Origin: Paracoccus everestensis
GTDB taxonomy: Bacteria > Pseudomonadota > Alphaproteobacteria > Rhodobacterales > Rhodobacteraceae
Length of the DNA: 64,000 nucleotides
NCBI RefSeq assembly: GCF_021491915.1
Contig: NZ_CP090836.1
Span: forward strand, 1,536,501 to 1,600,500
Direction: 5' to 3'
Of the stretch, positions 51,892 to 61,786 are shown piece by piece (the stretch's first letter is position 1; each line of letters starts with the position of its first letter). A program made the translations under genes and the position numbers. The notes under the pieces are model-generated. The model was not told the origin of the DNA, made no database searches, and saw only the letters and a list, made by a program, of their open reading frames with translations.

Positions 51892-53190
51892 TCAGGTCGC
51901 TGCGGCCTCGGCCCGATGGTAACGGCGCGCCATGGTCAGCCCCCGCGCGGCGTTCAGGATCATCAGCGCCAGCCACAGCCCGTGATTGCCCATTGCCGGC
52001 GGCAGGACGATCACCGCTGCCCCAAACAGCGCGACCGACTGGATCATGGCGACGCGCATTTCCCGGGTCAGGGTCGCGCCGATGAAGATCCCGTCCAGCA
52101 TCCAGCTTGCCACCCCGATCAGCGGCGCCAAGCCCAGCCAGGGCAGATAGGCGCGCGCCTCGGTGCGGACCGCGGGGGATGTCGTCAGCAGGTCGATGAT
52201 GGTGCCGCCCCCGAACCAGAAGACCGCCGCCAGGACCACCGCCCCGGCCACGCCCCACCGCGATGTCAGGATCGCGGCGCGGCGCACCCTGTCGGACCGG
52301 CGCGCCCCCACCGCCTGGCCCACCAGGCTTTCGGCGGCAAACGCAAAGCCGTCCAAGGCATAGGCCGTGATCGACAGGAATTGCAGCAGCACCTGGTTGG
52401 CGGCCAGGGTCACGTCGCCCTGCCCCGCACCCAGAAAGACAAAGCTGGTAAAGCTGGCTTGCAGCAGCACCGACCGGATCATGATGTCGCCATTGACCCG
52501 CACCAGTCGCGCCAGCTTGTTGCGCCCGAACAGATGCGCCGCCCGAAATCCGTCCCGCACGGCCCGCCGCGTCATCCACAAGCCCAGCAGGAATCCCCCG
52601 TATTCGGCAATCAGCGTGGCCGCAGCCACGCCTGGCACGCCCAGGTCCAGCCCCAGGACGAACCAGACTGACAGGACGACATTCGCCCCGTTCTGCACCA
52701 GCTGCAGCAGCAGGACCAACCGCGCGCGTTCAACTGCGATCAGCCAACCGGTAATGGCATATAGGGCAATGGTGGCGGGCGCCCCCCAGATGCGGATTGC
52801 CAGGTATTCCCCCGCGAGCCTTTCAACCGCAGCCGAAGCCGGGGCGATGCGGAAAGCCGCCGCAAAGATGCTGCCCTGCAGCAGGATCATGGCAAGCCCC
52901 GCCGCTCCGGCAATGGCCAGGGCGCGCAACAGATGTGCCCCCGCCTCGGACCCGTCGCCCGCGCCATGGCTTTGGGCCACAAGGCCCGACGTGCCCATGC
53001 GGAGGAACCCGAAGATCCAGTAGATCGAGGTCAGGATCACCGCGCCGATGGCAACGGCGCCGATCGCCTCGGGTCGGCCCAACTGGCCGATCACGCCGGT
53101 ATCGACCAGCCCCAGCAGCGGCACCGTCGCGTTCGACAACACGATGGGCAGGGCAATCGACAGCACCCGCCGGTTGGTCAGCCTGTCCAT
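51892..53190 (-). CDS. MATE family multidrug/toxin efflux transporter
   Basis: Inner-membrane exporter of 432 residues with about 12 hydrophobic helices in two related halves, of the DinF-like MATE branch (starting RRVLSIALPIVLSNATVPLLGLVDTGVIGQLG and continuing YLAIRIWGAPATIALYAITGW). It uses sodium or proton gradients to export cationic drugs or related compounds; the substrate is unknown. The PaaI-type gene ends 10 nt upstream, so it probably belongs to the same transcript. Confidence 0.9.
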   Translation of the reverse strand: MDRLTNRRVLSIALPIVLSNATVPLLGLVDTGVIGQLGRPEAIGAVAIGAVILTSIYWIFGFLRMGTSGLVAQSHGAGDGSEAGAHLLRALAIAGAAGLAMILLQGSIFAAAFRIAPASAAVERLAGEYLAIRIWGAPATIALYAITGWLIAVERARLVLLLQLVQNGANVVLSVWFVLGLDLGVPGVAAATLIAEYGGFLLGLWMTRRAVRDGFRAAHLFGRNKLARLVRVNGDIMIRSVLLQASFTSFVFLGAGQGDVTLAANQVLLQFLSITAYALDGFAFAAESLVGQAVGARRSDRVRRAAILTSRWGVAGAVVLAAVFWFGGGTIIDLLTTSPAVRTEARAYLPWLGLAPLIGVASWMLDGIFIGATLTREMRVAMIQSVALFGAAVIVLPPAMGNHGLWLALMILNAARGLTMARRYHRAEAAAT

Positions 53191-53200
53191 CCCGGGCCGC

Positions 53201-53701
53201 TTATCCCTGCGGCATCAGGAAATGCCCGGTTGCCTGCGCCATAAGGCGGGTCCGGTTGTCCTGCCATGCCTCGACCCGGACGCTTGCATAACGCCGTCCC
53301 GACCGCACCACCCGCGCGCGGGCATAGGCGTCGCGCGGCAGCCCGCTGCGCAGGTAATCCACGGTAAAGTCGATGGTCTTGGGCAGGCGCGGCACGCTGG
53401 TGGCCATCGCGGCGTCAGGAACGGTGCGGCCCGATTCCATATCCTCCCACATAGCGGTCCAGGCCAGCTCGATGATCGCCGTGGTTTCCAGGAACGCCGC
53501 GGTGACCCCGCCATGGATCGCGGGCAGCAACGGGTTGCCGATCAGCTTCCGGTCGTAAGGCAGGATCGCTGTCAGTTCATCCCCGCGCCTGTCAAAGCGG
53601 ATACCCAGCCAGGCCAGATAGGGCACCCCGCCCACCAGGGCCGCCAGCGCCGAATCGCGGCGCGACTTGATCTGGTCCAGGGGTTCGCGTCGGTCGATCA
53701 T
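53201..53701 (-). CDS. PaaI-family hotdog thioesterase (downstream copy)
   Basis: A 166-residue hotdog-fold protein with the family HGG motif in LPAIHGGVTAAFLETTAII and a second-strand block FTVDYLRSGLPRDAYARARVVRSGRRYASVRVE. It probably hydrolyses an acyl-CoA thioester. It starts 3 nt after the stop of a paralogous gene. Substrate unknown. Confidence 0.8.
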   Translation of the reverse strand: MIDRREPLDQIKSRRDSALAALVGGVPYLAWLGIRFDRRGDELTAILPYDRKLIGNPLLPAIHGGVTAAFLETTAIIELAWTAMWEDMESGRTVPDAAMATSVPRLPKTIDFTVDYLRSGLPRDAYARARVVRSGRRYASVRVEAWQDNRTRLMAQATGHFLMPQG

Positions 53702-53704
53702 CGC

Positions 53705-54127
53705 TTACCTTTCCACCGTAAAGGCGCCGGTCGCGGCCGCAACCGGGTTGTCGCCGCTTTCGTCCAGGGCAACGGCGCGAACAAAGGCCACGGTTCGCGT
53801 GATGTGATAGCATTCGGCCCGCGCCGTGATCCGCTGTCCCTTGGTGGCCGAGCGCATATAGTCGATGCGCAGGTCGATCGTCGCGGTGGACCCCGGACCC
53901 GACGGATGGGCCATCACGGCCGCCCCGCAGCAGGTATCCATCAGCGCCGACACCACCCCGCCATGCACCACCCCGCTGCGTGGATCGCCCACCAGATGTT
54001 CGGCCCAGGGCATACTGATGGTGGCCGTTCCGGCACCAAGCGCATCGACCTGCATCCCCAAGGCGCGGGCATGGGGGATCGCCTCGATGAACTGTTGCGC
54101 GATTCGGGTCTGGTCCGTGTCCGTCAT
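53705..54127 (-). CDS. PaaI-family hotdog thioesterase (upstream copy)
   Basis: A 140-residue hotdog thioesterase with [21 protein letters not shown] and [22 protein letters not shown]. The ATG at 54127 gives the usual length. It is adjacent to a second PaaI-like gene and divergent from the MerR-type regulators and beta-oxidation operon, so a role in trimming acyl-CoA intermediates is plausible but not shown. Confidence 0.85.
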   Translation of the reverse strand: MTDTDQTRIAQQFIEAIPHARALGMQVDALGAGTATISMPWAEHLVGDPRSGVVHGGVVSALMDTCCGAAVMAHPSGPGSTATIDLRIDYMRSATKGQRITARAECYHITRTVAFVRAVALDESGDNPVAAATGAFTVER

Positions 54128-54279
54128 GCCTTGGTCCTGTCCATCGCCGCCCCCTGCTTGCAGCCGACACGCTATCCGCGACTGGGCCGCACGCTCAACC
54201 CTTTCCCGATGTTCGCACCGGTTGAGAAGCGCGTGCCAACCCGTTAGCCTTGCCCCAGATGCTGACGGAAGGGGGGCGG

Positions 54280-54660
54280 ATGCCGGGCGATCAGACAATC
54301 AGCTTCAAGGATATGTGCACACGCTTCGACGTGACGCCCCGAACGCTGCGCTATTACGAATATATCGAACTGCTGAACCCCCGGAAGGAAGGACGGTCCC
54401 GGTTCTATGGACCCCGGGAAATCGCCCGCATGACCTTGATCCTGCGCGGCCGCCGCTTCGGATTTTCCCTGGAGGATATCCGGCAATGGCTGCTGATCTA
54501 TGAACAAAAGGGATCGCGTGAACAGTACCAGGTCTGGCTGGATCTGGCGGACCGGCAGTTGAAGGTCTTGGACGAACAGATCACCGATCTGACTGCAGCC
54601 CGGGCCGATCTGGAAGCCCTGCGCGATACCGCCGCCCAAGACCTGAGCAAGATGGGTTGA
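54280..54660 (+). CDS. MerR-family transcriptional regulator (first)
   Basis: A 126-residue MerR-like regulator with the winged-helix signature [20 protein letters not shown] and [30 protein letters not shown], then a coiled coil ([27 protein letters not shown]). The effector domain is only a coiled coil with no Cys metal site. It is 50% or more alike to the next regulator by eye. The ATG at 54280 follows GGAAGGGGGG. Its neighbours suggest it controls fatty-acid or branched acyl-CoA degradation, as LiuR-type MerR proteins do in other proteobacteria. Confidence 0.85.
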   Translation: MPGDQTISFKDMCTRFDVTPRTLRYYEYIELLNPRKEGRSRFYGPREIARMTLILRGRRFGFSLEDIRQWLLIYEQKGSREQYQVWLDLADRQLKVLDEQITDLTAARADLEALRDTAAQDLSKMG

Positions 54661-54664
54661 CCCT

Positions 54665-54698
54665 GCGTCACGGTTGGCCTTGACTTCACCTGTGACGC
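54665..54698. repeat. Inverted repeat between the two MerR genes
   Basis: GCGTCAC and GTGACGC (7 bp) are 20 nt apart, starting 5 nt past the first regulator's stop. It could be a weak terminator or an operator for the second regulator. Confidence 0.4.
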
Positions 54699-54781
54699 GG
54701 CGTCTTGCTTACGTTCGCGTCAACTTGCCCCTATAGTGTGGTCAAGGACGGCAGACGGTGAATGAGGAGGAACCGCGATCC

Positions 54782-55180
54782 ATGTCCGATGAGATGATGA
54801 CGATTCGCCAGATGTGCGATGCGTTCGATGTCACCCCCCGCACGCTGCGTTTCTATGAGGCGCGCGAGCTGATCTTTCCCGAACGTCGCGGGCAGCATCG
54901 CCTGTATGACCGCCGGGACCGGGCGCGGCTGACATTGATCCTGCGCGGCAAGCGGTTCGGCTTCAGCCTCGAGGAAATCCGCCAGTTGCTTGAACTGTAT
55001 GAACCCGGCGGCACGAACAAGGCGCAGATCGCCGCGACCATTTCGGTCGGGCGCCAACGCCTTGGCGACATGGAACGTCAATATGCTGAACTGAGCGAGG
55101 CGATCGTCGAACTCAAGACCCAGCTTTCCGATGCAGAAACCCGACTTGCCGCCGCGTCCAACGACACGACCACAGGGTAG
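54782..55180 (+). CDS. MerR-family transcriptional regulator (second)
   Basis: A 132-residue paralogue of the preceding regulator: [54 protein letters not shown], then a coiled coil. It lies 4 nt before the acyl-CoA dehydrogenase gene, so it is the first gene of the beta-oxidation operon and probably its autoregulated repressor or activator. The ATG at 54782 follows GAGGAGG. Confidence 0.85.
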   Translation: MSDEMMTIRQMCDAFDVTPRTLRFYEARELIFPERRGQHRLYDRRDRARLTLILRGKRFGFSLEEIRQLLELYEPGGTNKAQIAATISVGRQRLGDMERQYAELSEAIVELKTQLSDAETRLAAASNDTTTG

Positions 55181-55184
55181 AGCC

Positions 55185-56957
55185 ATGACGATTTACATCC
55201 CGCCTGTCACCGACATGCAGTTTGCGCTGCATGACGTGCTGAAGCTGTCGCAATCCGGCCTGCCGGGGCACGAGGATCTGGACCGCGACTTCACCGAAGC
55301 GGTGCTGGACGCCGCAGGCAAGCTGGCGGCCGAGGTTCTGGCACCGCTGAACGCCGTTGGCGACCGGCAGGGATGCCGCCTGGAAAACGGCGTGGTGCGC
55401 ACGCCCGACGGGTTCGACCGGGCTTTCCAGGCCATGAAGGAAGGCGGCTGGACCGCGCTCGACTGCGACCCCGATTATGGCGGGCAGGGAATGCCCTATG
55501 TGATGGGTGTCGCCACGGGCGAGATGTTCGTGTCGGCGAACATGGCCTTCAACATGTACCAGGGCCTGACCCACGGCGCCTATTCCGCCATCCATGCCCA
55601 TGGGACCGATGACCAGAAGCAGACCTATCTGCCGAAAATGGTCAGCTGCGACTGGACCGGCACCATGAACCTGACGGAACCGCATTGCGGCACCGACCTG
55701 GGCTTGCTGCGCACCAGGGCCGAACCCCAGGACGACGGCAGCTATCTGATCACCGGGCAAAAGATCTTCATCTCGGCCGGCGATCACGATCTTGCGGAAA
55801 ACGTCATCCATCTGGTCCTGGCCAAGGCACCCGGCGGGGGCGAAGGCACAAAGGGCATCAGCCTGTTCATCGTGCCGAAGTTCCTTGTGAATGCCGACGG
55901 ATCCCTGGGCGAGCGCAACGGCGTGTCCGTGGGCGCCCTGGAAGAAAAGATGGGCATCCACGGCAATGCTACCTGCGTGATGAACTTCGACGGCGCAAAG
56001 GGCTGGCTGCTGGGCGATTTGCACAAGGGGATGCGGGCCATGTTCACCATGATGAACGAGGCGCGCCTGGGCGTGGGCCTGCAGGGCTATGCCTGCGCGG
56101 TGCCCGCCTATCAGAACGCGGTTGCCTATGCCAAGGACCGCCTGCAGGGCCGCGCCGTGACGGGCGCGCAGAATGCCGCCGGGGCGGCAGATCCGCTGAT
56201 CGTCCATCCCGACATCCGCCGCAGCCTGATGGACCAGAAGTCGTTCCTGGAAGGCGCGCGGATGCTCGCGCTTTGGGGCGCCCATCTGATCGACAAGGGT
56301 CACAATGGCGATGCGGATGCCGAGGGTCTGGTGTCGCTGCTGACCCCCGTCATCAAGGGATTTCTGACCGACAAGGGATTCGAGACGGCAGTGCTGGCCC
56401 AGCAGGTCTTCGGAGGCCACGGCTATATCGAGGAATGGGGCATGAGCCAGTTCGTCCGCGATGCCCGGATCACCATGATCTATGAAGGCGCGAACGGCGT
56501 ACAGGCCCTGGACTTGGTGGGCCGCAAGCTGGCCCAGGACGGAGGCAAGCACGTGATGGCCTTCTTCGAGATGGTCAAGGCCTTCTGCAAGCAGCATGGC
56601 GACAGCGCCATCGCGGACGACTTCATCGCGCCGCTGAAGGCCGCGTCCAAGGATCTGCAGACCGCCGCCATGTTCTTCATGGAACGGGGCATGAAGAACC
56701 CCAACGACGCGCTGTCGGGCAGCTATGACTTCATGCACCTGTTCGGTCATGTCGCGCTTGGCTTCATGTGGGCGCAGATGGCGGTCGCGGCGCAAGCGGC
56801 CCTAGATGCGGGTGATCGGGATGCGGCGTTCCTGAAGACCAAGCTGGCGACCGGGCGATACTACATGAAGCGGCAGTTGCCGATGACCGCGACGCATCTG
56901 GCGCGCATCCAGTCGGGCGCCGCGCCGGTGATGGAACTGGAGGCGGAGGCGTTCTGA
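55185..56957 (+). CDS. Acyl-CoA dehydrogenase, large C-terminal-domain type
   Basis: FAD-dependent acyl-CoA dehydrogenase of 590 residues, the longer type with an extra N-terminal helix and a C-terminal extension, like the DmdC and FadE-like branch. It catalyses the first beta-oxidation step. Family stretches are [55 protein letters not shown] and [29 protein letters not shown]. The C-terminal extension holds GQ-like motifs only loosely. The chain-length or 3-methylmercaptopropionyl specificity is not determinable. A Rhodobacterales intergenic repeat follows. Confidence 0.9.
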   Translation: MTIYIPPVTDMQFALHDVLKLSQSGLPGHEDLDRDFTEAVLDAAGKLAAEVLAPLNAVGDRQGCRLENGVVRTPDGFDRAFQAMKEGGWTALDCDPDYGGQGMPYVMGVATGEMFVSANMAFNMYQGLTHGAYSAIHAHGTDDQKQTYLPKMVSCDWTGTMNLTEPHCGTDLGLLRTRAEPQDDGSYLITGQKIFISAGDHDLAENVIHLVLAKAPGGGEGTKGISLFIVPKFLVNADGSLGERNGVSVGALEEKMGIHGNATCVMNFDGAKGWLLGDLHKGMRAMFTMMNEARLGVGLQGYACAVPAYQNAVAYAKDRLQGRAVTGAQNAAGAADPLIVHPDIRRSLMDQKSFLEGARMLALWGAHLIDKGHNGDADAEGLVSLLTPVIKGFLTDKGFETAVLAQQVFGGHGYIEEWGMSQFVRDARITMIYEGANGVQALDLVGRKLAQDGGKHVMAFFEMVKAFCKQHGDSAIADDFIAPLKAASKDLQTAAMFFMERGMKNPNDALSGSYDFMHLFGHVALGFMWAQMAVAAQAALDAGDRDAAFLKTKLATGRYYMKRQLPMTATHLARIQSGAAPVMELEAEAF

Positions 56958-56990
56958 TACCCTATCGTGACTCTGGCTTCACGAGCCGGA

Positions 56991-57023
56991 GCCTCCGGCG
57001 GGGATATTTAAGTCAAGAAGAAG
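56991..57023 (+). repeat. Rhodobacterales-type intergenic repeat, copy 1
   Basis: CCTCCGGCGGGGATATTTAA followed by a GTCAAGAAGAAG tail resembles a short dispersed element I recall from Rhodobacter/Paracoccus intergenic regions. A reversed copy lies about 140 bp downstream. Confidence 0.5.
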
Positions 57024-57161
57024 CGGCATTTCCGGCCCGCGCTCGGCCAAAGGCATCAGACTCGCAGGCCGGAAACGTCTCCTTCAGCGGTCATCGGCTT
57101 CCCAGCCTGTACCGCACTTCCAAGATTAGGTGCAGAATGTTGAAGAAGGTTTAACCCGTCC

Positions 57162-57190
57162 CTTCTTCTTCACGAAAATATCCCGCGGGG
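57162..57190 (-). repeat. Rhodobacterales-type intergenic repeat, copy 2 (inverted)
   Basis: Read on the minus strand it gives CCCCGCGGGATATTTTCGTG then AAGAAGAAG, matching copy 1 at GGGATATTT and at the AAGAAGAAG tail. The intervening 138 bp shows no gene. Confidence 0.5.
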
Positions 57191-57192
57191 GT

Positions 57193-57213
57193 CCGGGGGC
57201 GCGAAGCCCCCGG
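57193..57213. repeat. GC-rich hairpin before the GST gene
   Basis: An 8-bp perfect stem CCGGGGGC/GCCCCCGG with a 5-nt loop lies just before the ribosome site GGAGGAACAGG. It may be part of the intergenic repeat or may attenuate read-through into the next gene. Confidence 0.45.
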
Positions 57214-57229
57214 TGGTTGGAGGAACAGG

Positions 57230-57871
57230 ATGACGGCGAAACTGTGGTGCTTTGGCGAATCCGGCAATGCCTACAAGGCGGCCCTGACCCTGGAACTGGC
57301 CCATTACGACTGGACCCCGGTTTTTGTCGATTTCTTCAACGGCGAGGCACAAGGCCCCGCATTTCGCGCGATCAATGCCATGGGCGAGGTTCCTGTCTTT
57401 CGCGAGGGCGACCTGACTCTGACGCAATCGGCGGTAATCCAGCTTTATGTGGCGGAACGCACAGGGAAGTTCCTGGGAAGTGACCGGAACGAAACTCTCC
57501 GCTGGCTGATGTTCGACAATCACAAGCTGTCGGGCCAGGCCGGCCCGGCGCGGTTCCTGCTGAACTTCCTGCCTGCGGACAAACGCCCGGCAGGCGCGGC
57601 GGAATACCTGCAGGGGCGGCTGAAGGCGACCTACCGGGTGCTGGACGACCACTTGGCCAACCACGACTGGGTTGCCGACAGCGCACCGACGATCGCCGAT
57701 TTCGCCTGTTGCGGATACCTGTTCTATCCCGAACCCTTCGGCTTTGACCGCAAGGACTGGCCCCATATCGACCGCTGGCTGGACGCGATCAGCGCCCTGC
57801 CCGGCTGGAAACACCCCTATGACCTGATGCCCGGCAACCCTGCCGACCGGGCGCCCAAGGAGGACGCATGA
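57230..57871 (+). CDS. Glutathione S-transferase family protein
   Basis: A 213-residue GST with an N-terminal thioredoxin-like domain (LWCFGESGNAYKAALTLELA; cis-Pro block AMGEVPVFREGDLTLTQSAVIQLY) and a C-terminal helical domain. The N-terminal residue that would activate glutathione (Ser/Tyr/Cys) may be Ser in GESGN. It is in the fatty-acid operon with its stop overlapping the thiolase start. The link to acyl-CoA metabolism is unexplained. Confidence 0.85.
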   Translation: MTAKLWCFGESGNAYKAALTLELAHYDWTPVFVDFFNGEAQGPAFRAINAMGEVPVFREGDLTLTQSAVIQLYVAERTGKFLGSDRNETLRWLMFDNHKLSGQAGPARFLLNFLPADKRPAGAAEYLQGRLKATYRVLDDHLANHDWVADSAPTIADFACCGYLFYPEPFGFDRKDWPHIDRWLDAISALPGWKHPYDLMPGNPADRAPKEDA

Positions 57872-59079
57872 CCGACGCATTCATCTATGACACGGCCCGC
57901 ACGCCGCGCGGCAAGGGCCGCCCGGATGGCAGCCTGCACGAAGTGACATCCTTGGCGCTGTCGGCCCGGCTGCTGAACGCTGTCAAGGAACGCAACAATC
58001 TGGAAGGCCACGCCGTCGAGGATGTGATCTGGGGCAATGTCACCCAGATCAAGGAACAGGGAGGCTGCCTTGCGCGGTCGGCTGTCCTTGCCTCGGACCT
58101 GGACGAACGCATCCCTGGCCTGTCGATCAATCGCTTCTGTGCCAGCGGCATGGAGGCCGTGAACCTGGCTGCCAACCAGGTCAAGGCGGGCGCCGGCAAC
58201 GGCTATATCGCCGGCGGGGTCGAGATGATGAGCCGCGTTCCCATGGGCAGCGACGGCGCGGCCATCGCCGTGGATCCCGGCCTGGCGATGAAGACCTATT
58301 TCGTGCCGCAAGGCATCAGCGCCGACATCATTGCCACTGAATACGGTTTCACGCGCGAGGAGGCCGACAAGCTGGCCGTCGAAAGCCAGAGCCGCGCCGC
58401 CCGTGCATGGGAGGAAGGCCGCTTCTCTCGCTCCATCGTTCCGGTTATGGATCAGAACGGCCTGACCATCCTGGGCCGCGACGAATACATGCGGCCCGGC
58501 ACCACCATGGAGGATCTGGCCAAGCTGAAGCCCGCCTTCAAGGACATGGGCGAGATGATGCCCGGCTTCGACAAGGTCGCAATGCTGAAATACCCGCATC
58601 TTGACCGAATCGAGCATATCCACCACGCCGGAAACAGCAGCGGCATCGTGGACGGCGCCGCCGCCGTGCTGATCGGGAACGAGGAGTTCGGCCGTGCCCA
58701 TGGGTTGAAGCCCCGCGCCCGCATCCGTGCCACCGCCAAGATCGGCACCGATCCCACCATCATGCTGACCGGCCCGGTGCCCGTGACCGAGAAGATCCTG
58801 TCGGACAGCGGCCTGTCGATCAGCGACATCGACCTGTTCGAGGTGAACGAGGCCTTTGCCGCCGTGGTCCTGCGATTCATGCAGGCGTTCCAAGTCGACC
58901 CCGGCAAGGTGAATGTCAATGGCGGCGCCATGGCAATGGGCCACCCGCTCGGCGCGACCGGCGCCATCATCATCGGCACCCTGTTGGACGAACTTGAACG
59001 GCAGGACAAGACCGTGGGCCTAGCCACGCTGTGCATCGCGTCCGGCATGGGCGCGGCCACCATCATCGAGCGCGTGTGA
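57868..59079 (+). CDS. Acetyl-CoA acyltransferase (beta-ketothiolase)
   Basis: Thiolase of 403 residues with the nucleophilic Cys in SINRFCASGMEAVN, the His in NGGAMAMGHPLGATGA and the second Cys in LCIASGMGAATI. It probably cleaves 3-ketoacyl-CoA in beta-oxidation with the downstream FadB/FadJ-like enzyme. The start overlaps the GST stop and the end overlaps the cupin gene by 1 nt. Confidence 0.92.
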   Translation: MTDAFIYDTARTPRGKGRPDGSLHEVTSLALSARLLNAVKERNNLEGHAVEDVIWGNVTQIKEQGGCLARSAVLASDLDERIPGLSINRFCASGMEAVNLAANQVKAGAGNGYIAGGVEMMSRVPMGSDGAAIAVDPGLAMKTYFVPQGISADIIATEYGFTREEADKLAVESQSRAARAWEEGRFSRSIVPVMDQNGLTILGRDEYMRPGTTMEDLAKLKPAFKDMGEMMPGFDKVAMLKYPHLDRIEHIHHAGNSSGIVDGAAAVLIGNEEFGRAHGLKPRARIRATAKIGTDPTIMLTGPVPVTEKILSDSGLSISDIDLFEVNEAFAAVVLRFMQAFQVDPGKVNVNGGAMAMGHPLGATGAIIIGTLLDELERQDKTVGLATLCIASGMGAATIIERV

Positions 59080-59546
59080 TGATCATCCGCAAGGACAGCG
59101 TGCCCGTGACCGAGGCTGTCTCAGGCTATCCCCGGCCGCTCAACCTGGGTCGCGGCTTCCTGTCCTATCGTCACCTGACCGAGGCGGGTGGGCTGACCCA
59201 GTTCGGGATTGCGCTTGAAACCCTGCATCCCGGCAAGCAGTCAAGCCAGCCCCATTGGGAACAGCACGAGGACGAGTTCCTCTATCTGCTTGAAGGTACG
59301 CTGACCGTTGTCGAGGATGGCGTGGAAACCGTTATCCACCCTGGCGACGCCTGCTGCTGGAAGGCGGGCACACCCGTCGCCCACACCCTGAAAAACCACA
59401 CCGGACAGCCCGCCGTCTATCTGATCGCGGGCAGCCGGAATCCGAACAACATCACGCATTATCCGGGCCTCGATATGCTGGCGACGCCTGCGGGGTACAC
59501 GCACCTGGACGGCACCCCCTACCCGACCGAGGGAGAGAACGAATGA
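59079..59546 (+). CDS. Cupin-domain protein
   Basis: A 155-residue single-domain cupin with metal-ligand-type residues in PHWEQHEDEFLYLLEGTLTV (His/His/Glu) and the second motif PGDACCWKAGTPVAHTLKNH (His). Cupins of this type bind a metal or act as small isomerases. It sits between thiolase and the multifunctional enzyme with a 4-nt overlap at its 3' end, so a beta-oxidation link is likely, but its function is unknown. Confidence 0.75.
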   Translation: MIIRKDSVPVTEAVSGYPRPLNLGRGFLSYRHLTEAGGLTQFGIALETLHPGKQSSQPHWEQHEDEFLYLLEGTLTVVEDGVETVIHPGDACCWKAGTPVAHTLKNHTGQPAVYLIAGSRNPNNITHYPGLDMLATPAGYTHLDGTPYPTEGENE

Positions 59547-61726
59547 CCGATTTCACCATGCAGAAGGACGCAGATGGCGTCGCCGTCATCACCTGGGACG
59601 TGCCCGGAAAGTCGATGAACGTGCTGTCGCTGGAAGGCGCGTCCGAACTGAACGCGCTGATCGACGACGCTCTGGCCGATGAGGCCGTCAAGGGGATCGT
59701 CATCACCAGCGGCAAGAAGGATTTCGCCGCCGGGATGGACCTGAACGTCATCGCGCAGATGAAGCAGGGCGGCGCGCAGCAGGTATTTGACGGGATCATG
59801 TCGCTGCACCATGTCCTGCGAAAGATCGAGCGTGCGGGCATGGACCCCAAGACGCTCAAGGGCGGCAAGCCCATCGCGGCGGCCCTGCCGGGCACCGCGC
59901 TTGGCATCGGCCTGGAACTGTCGCTGGCCACGCATCGCATCTTTGCCGCCGACAATCCCAAGGCCAAGATCGGCCTGCCCGAGATCATGGTCGGCATTTT
60001 CCCTGGCGGCGGCGGCACGATCCGCCTGTCGCGCAAGCTGGGCGCCATGGCAGCCGCCCCCTTCCTTCTGGAAGTCAAGCTGTCGGACCCCAAGAAGGCC
60101 AAGGCTGCCGGGCTGATCGACGAGGTAGTGGCCGATCCGGTTGCCGCCGCCCGCGAATGGGTGCTGAATGCCAAAGACGCGGACCTGGTCAAGCCTTGGG
60201 ACGCCAAGGGTTACAAGATGCCCGGGGGCGAGCCGTTCCATCCGGCGGGCTTCATGACCTTCGTTGGTGCGTCCGCGATGGTCAACGGCAAGACGATGGG
60301 TATCTATCCGGCGGCCAAGGCGCTGCTGTCGGCGGTCTATGAAGGCGCGCAGGTACCCTTTGACACGGCGCTTAAGATCGAGGCGCGGTGGTTTACCAGC
60401 GTGCTGATGAACCCGTCCAGCACCGCGATGATCCGCAGCCTTTTCATCAACAAGGAAGCGTTGGAAAAGGGCGCGAACCGTCCCGAGGCACCGGACCAGT
60501 CGGTGAAAAAGGTCGGTATCCTGGGCGCCGGGATGATGGGCGCGGGCATCGCCTATGTCAGCGCCATGGCGGGGATTCAGGTGGTGCTGATCGACGCGAA
60601 GCAGGACAGCGCCGACAAGGGCAAGGCCTATTCCGAAGGCCTGCTGGAAAAGGCCATCAGCCGCAAGAAATCGACGCCCGAGAAAAAGGCCGAGGTTCTG
60701 GACCGCATCACCGCCACTACCGATTATGCCGCGCTCGAAGGCTGCGACCTTATCGTGGAAGCCGTTTTCGAGGATCCCGCCATCAAGGCCGAGGTCACGA
60801 AGCGCGCCGAGGCCGTCATCCCGCCCGATGCGATCTTCGCCACCAACACCTCGACCCTGCCGATCAGCGACCTAGCGCGGGCCAGTGCCCGGCCCGACCG
60901 GTTCATCGGCATCCACTTCTTCAGCCCCGTGGATAAGATGATGCTGGTGGAAATCATCAAGGGCCAGCAGACCGGCCCTGTTGCCGTTGCCAAGGCGCTC
61001 GATTTCGTGCGCCAGATCCGCAAGACGCCCATCGTCGTGAACGATGCACGGTTCTTTTATGCCAACCGGTGCATCATCCCCTATATCAACGAAGGCATCC
61101 GCATGGTGGCCGAGGGGGTGAACCCGGTTCTGGTCGAAAACGCCGCCAAGATGATGGGAATGCCCCTGGGACCGCTGCAACTGGTGGATGAGACATCCAT
61201 TGACCTGGGCGTGAAGATCGCCAAGGCCACGCGCGCCGCCATGGGCGAGGCCTATCCGGACGGGTCGGTCGATGAGGTGCTGTTCTGGATGGCCGACCAG
61301 GGTCGCCTGGGGCGCAAATCCAACGCAGGCTTTTATGCCTATGGCGAGGACGGCAAGCGGCAAGGGCTGTGGGAGGGCTTGGCCGCGCGCCATCCCCAAG
61401 CCGAGGACCAGCCGGATCTGACCACCGTTCAGCACCGCCTGATGTTCGCCCAGACTCTGGAAGCCGTGCGGGCCTTCGAGGACGGCGTGCTGGAGGATAT
61501 CCGAGAGGGCGACGTGGGCGCGATCCTGGGCTGGGGCTTTGCGCCCTGGTCGGGCGGGCCGTTTGCATGGCTGGACATGATGGGCGCGGCCCGAGCGGTC
61601 CAGATCTGCGACCGGCTGGCGGCGGATCATGGCGATCGCTTTGCCGCGCCCAGGCTGTTGCGCGACATGGCCGAAAGTGGCCAAGGCTTCTACGACCGCT
61701 ATGGCAGCGGCAAGCAGGCCGCCTGA
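59543..61726 (+). CDS. fadJ: Multifunctional fatty-acid oxidation protein (enoyl-CoA hydratase / 3-hydroxyacyl-CoA dehydrogenase)
   Basis: A 727-residue FadB/FadJ-like protein. The N-terminal crotonase domain contains KPIAAALPGTALGIGLELSL followed by EIMVGIFPGGGGTIRL. The central NAD domain has VGILGAGMMGAGIAYVSAMA near residue 325. The 3-hydroxyacyl-CoA dehydrogenase C-terminal domain includes RFIGIHFFSPVDKMMLVEII. It carries out steps two and three of beta-oxidation and pairs with the thiolase upstream. Name fadJ versus fadB is not settled. A strong terminator follows. Confidence 0.92.
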   Translation: MTDFTMQKDADGVAVITWDVPGKSMNVLSLEGASELNALIDDALADEAVKGIVITSGKKDFAAGMDLNVIAQMKQGGAQQVFDGIMSLHHVLRKIERAGMDPKTLKGGKPIAAALPGTALGIGLELSLATHRIFAADNPKAKIGLPEIMVGIFPGGGGTIRLSRKLGAMAAAPFLLEVKLSDPKKAKAAGLIDEVVADPVAAAREWVLNAKDADLVKPWDAKGYKMPGGEPFHPAGFMTFVGASAMVNGKTMGIYPAAKALLSAVYEGAQVPFDTALKIEARWFTSVLMNPSSTAMIRSLFINKEALEKGANRPEAPDQSVKKVGILGAGMMGAGIAYVSAMAGIQVVLIDAKQDSADKGKAYSEGLLEKAISRKKSTPEKKAEVLDRITATTDYAALEGCDLIVEAVFEDPAIKAEVTKRAEAVIPPDAIFATNTSTLPISDLARASARPDRFIGIHFFSPVDKMMLVEIIKGQQTGPVAVAKALDFVRQIRKTPIVVNDARFFYANRCIIPYINEGIRMVAEGVNPVLVENAAKMMGMPLGPLQLVDETSIDLGVKIAKATRAAMGEAYPDGSVDEVLFWMADQGRLGRKSNAGFYAYGEDGKRQGLWEGLAARHPQAEDQPDLTTVQHRLMFAQTLEAVRAFEDGVLEDIREGDVGAILGWGFAPWSGGPFAWLDMMGAARAVQICDRLAADHGDRFAAPRLLRDMAESGQGFYDRYGSGKQAA

Positions 61727-61734
61727 CAAAGGAA

Positions 61735-61760
61735 ACGCCCCGGCCTTGTGGCCGGGGCGT
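61735..61760 (+). terminator. Terminator of the beta-oxidation operon
   Basis: A perfect 11-bp stem ACGCCCCGGCC/GGCCGGGGCGT with a TTGT loop starts 8 nt after the fadJ stop. Confidence 0.85.
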
Positions 61761-61786
61761 GCCTGATCCTGCCCCTTCTTTATTAT

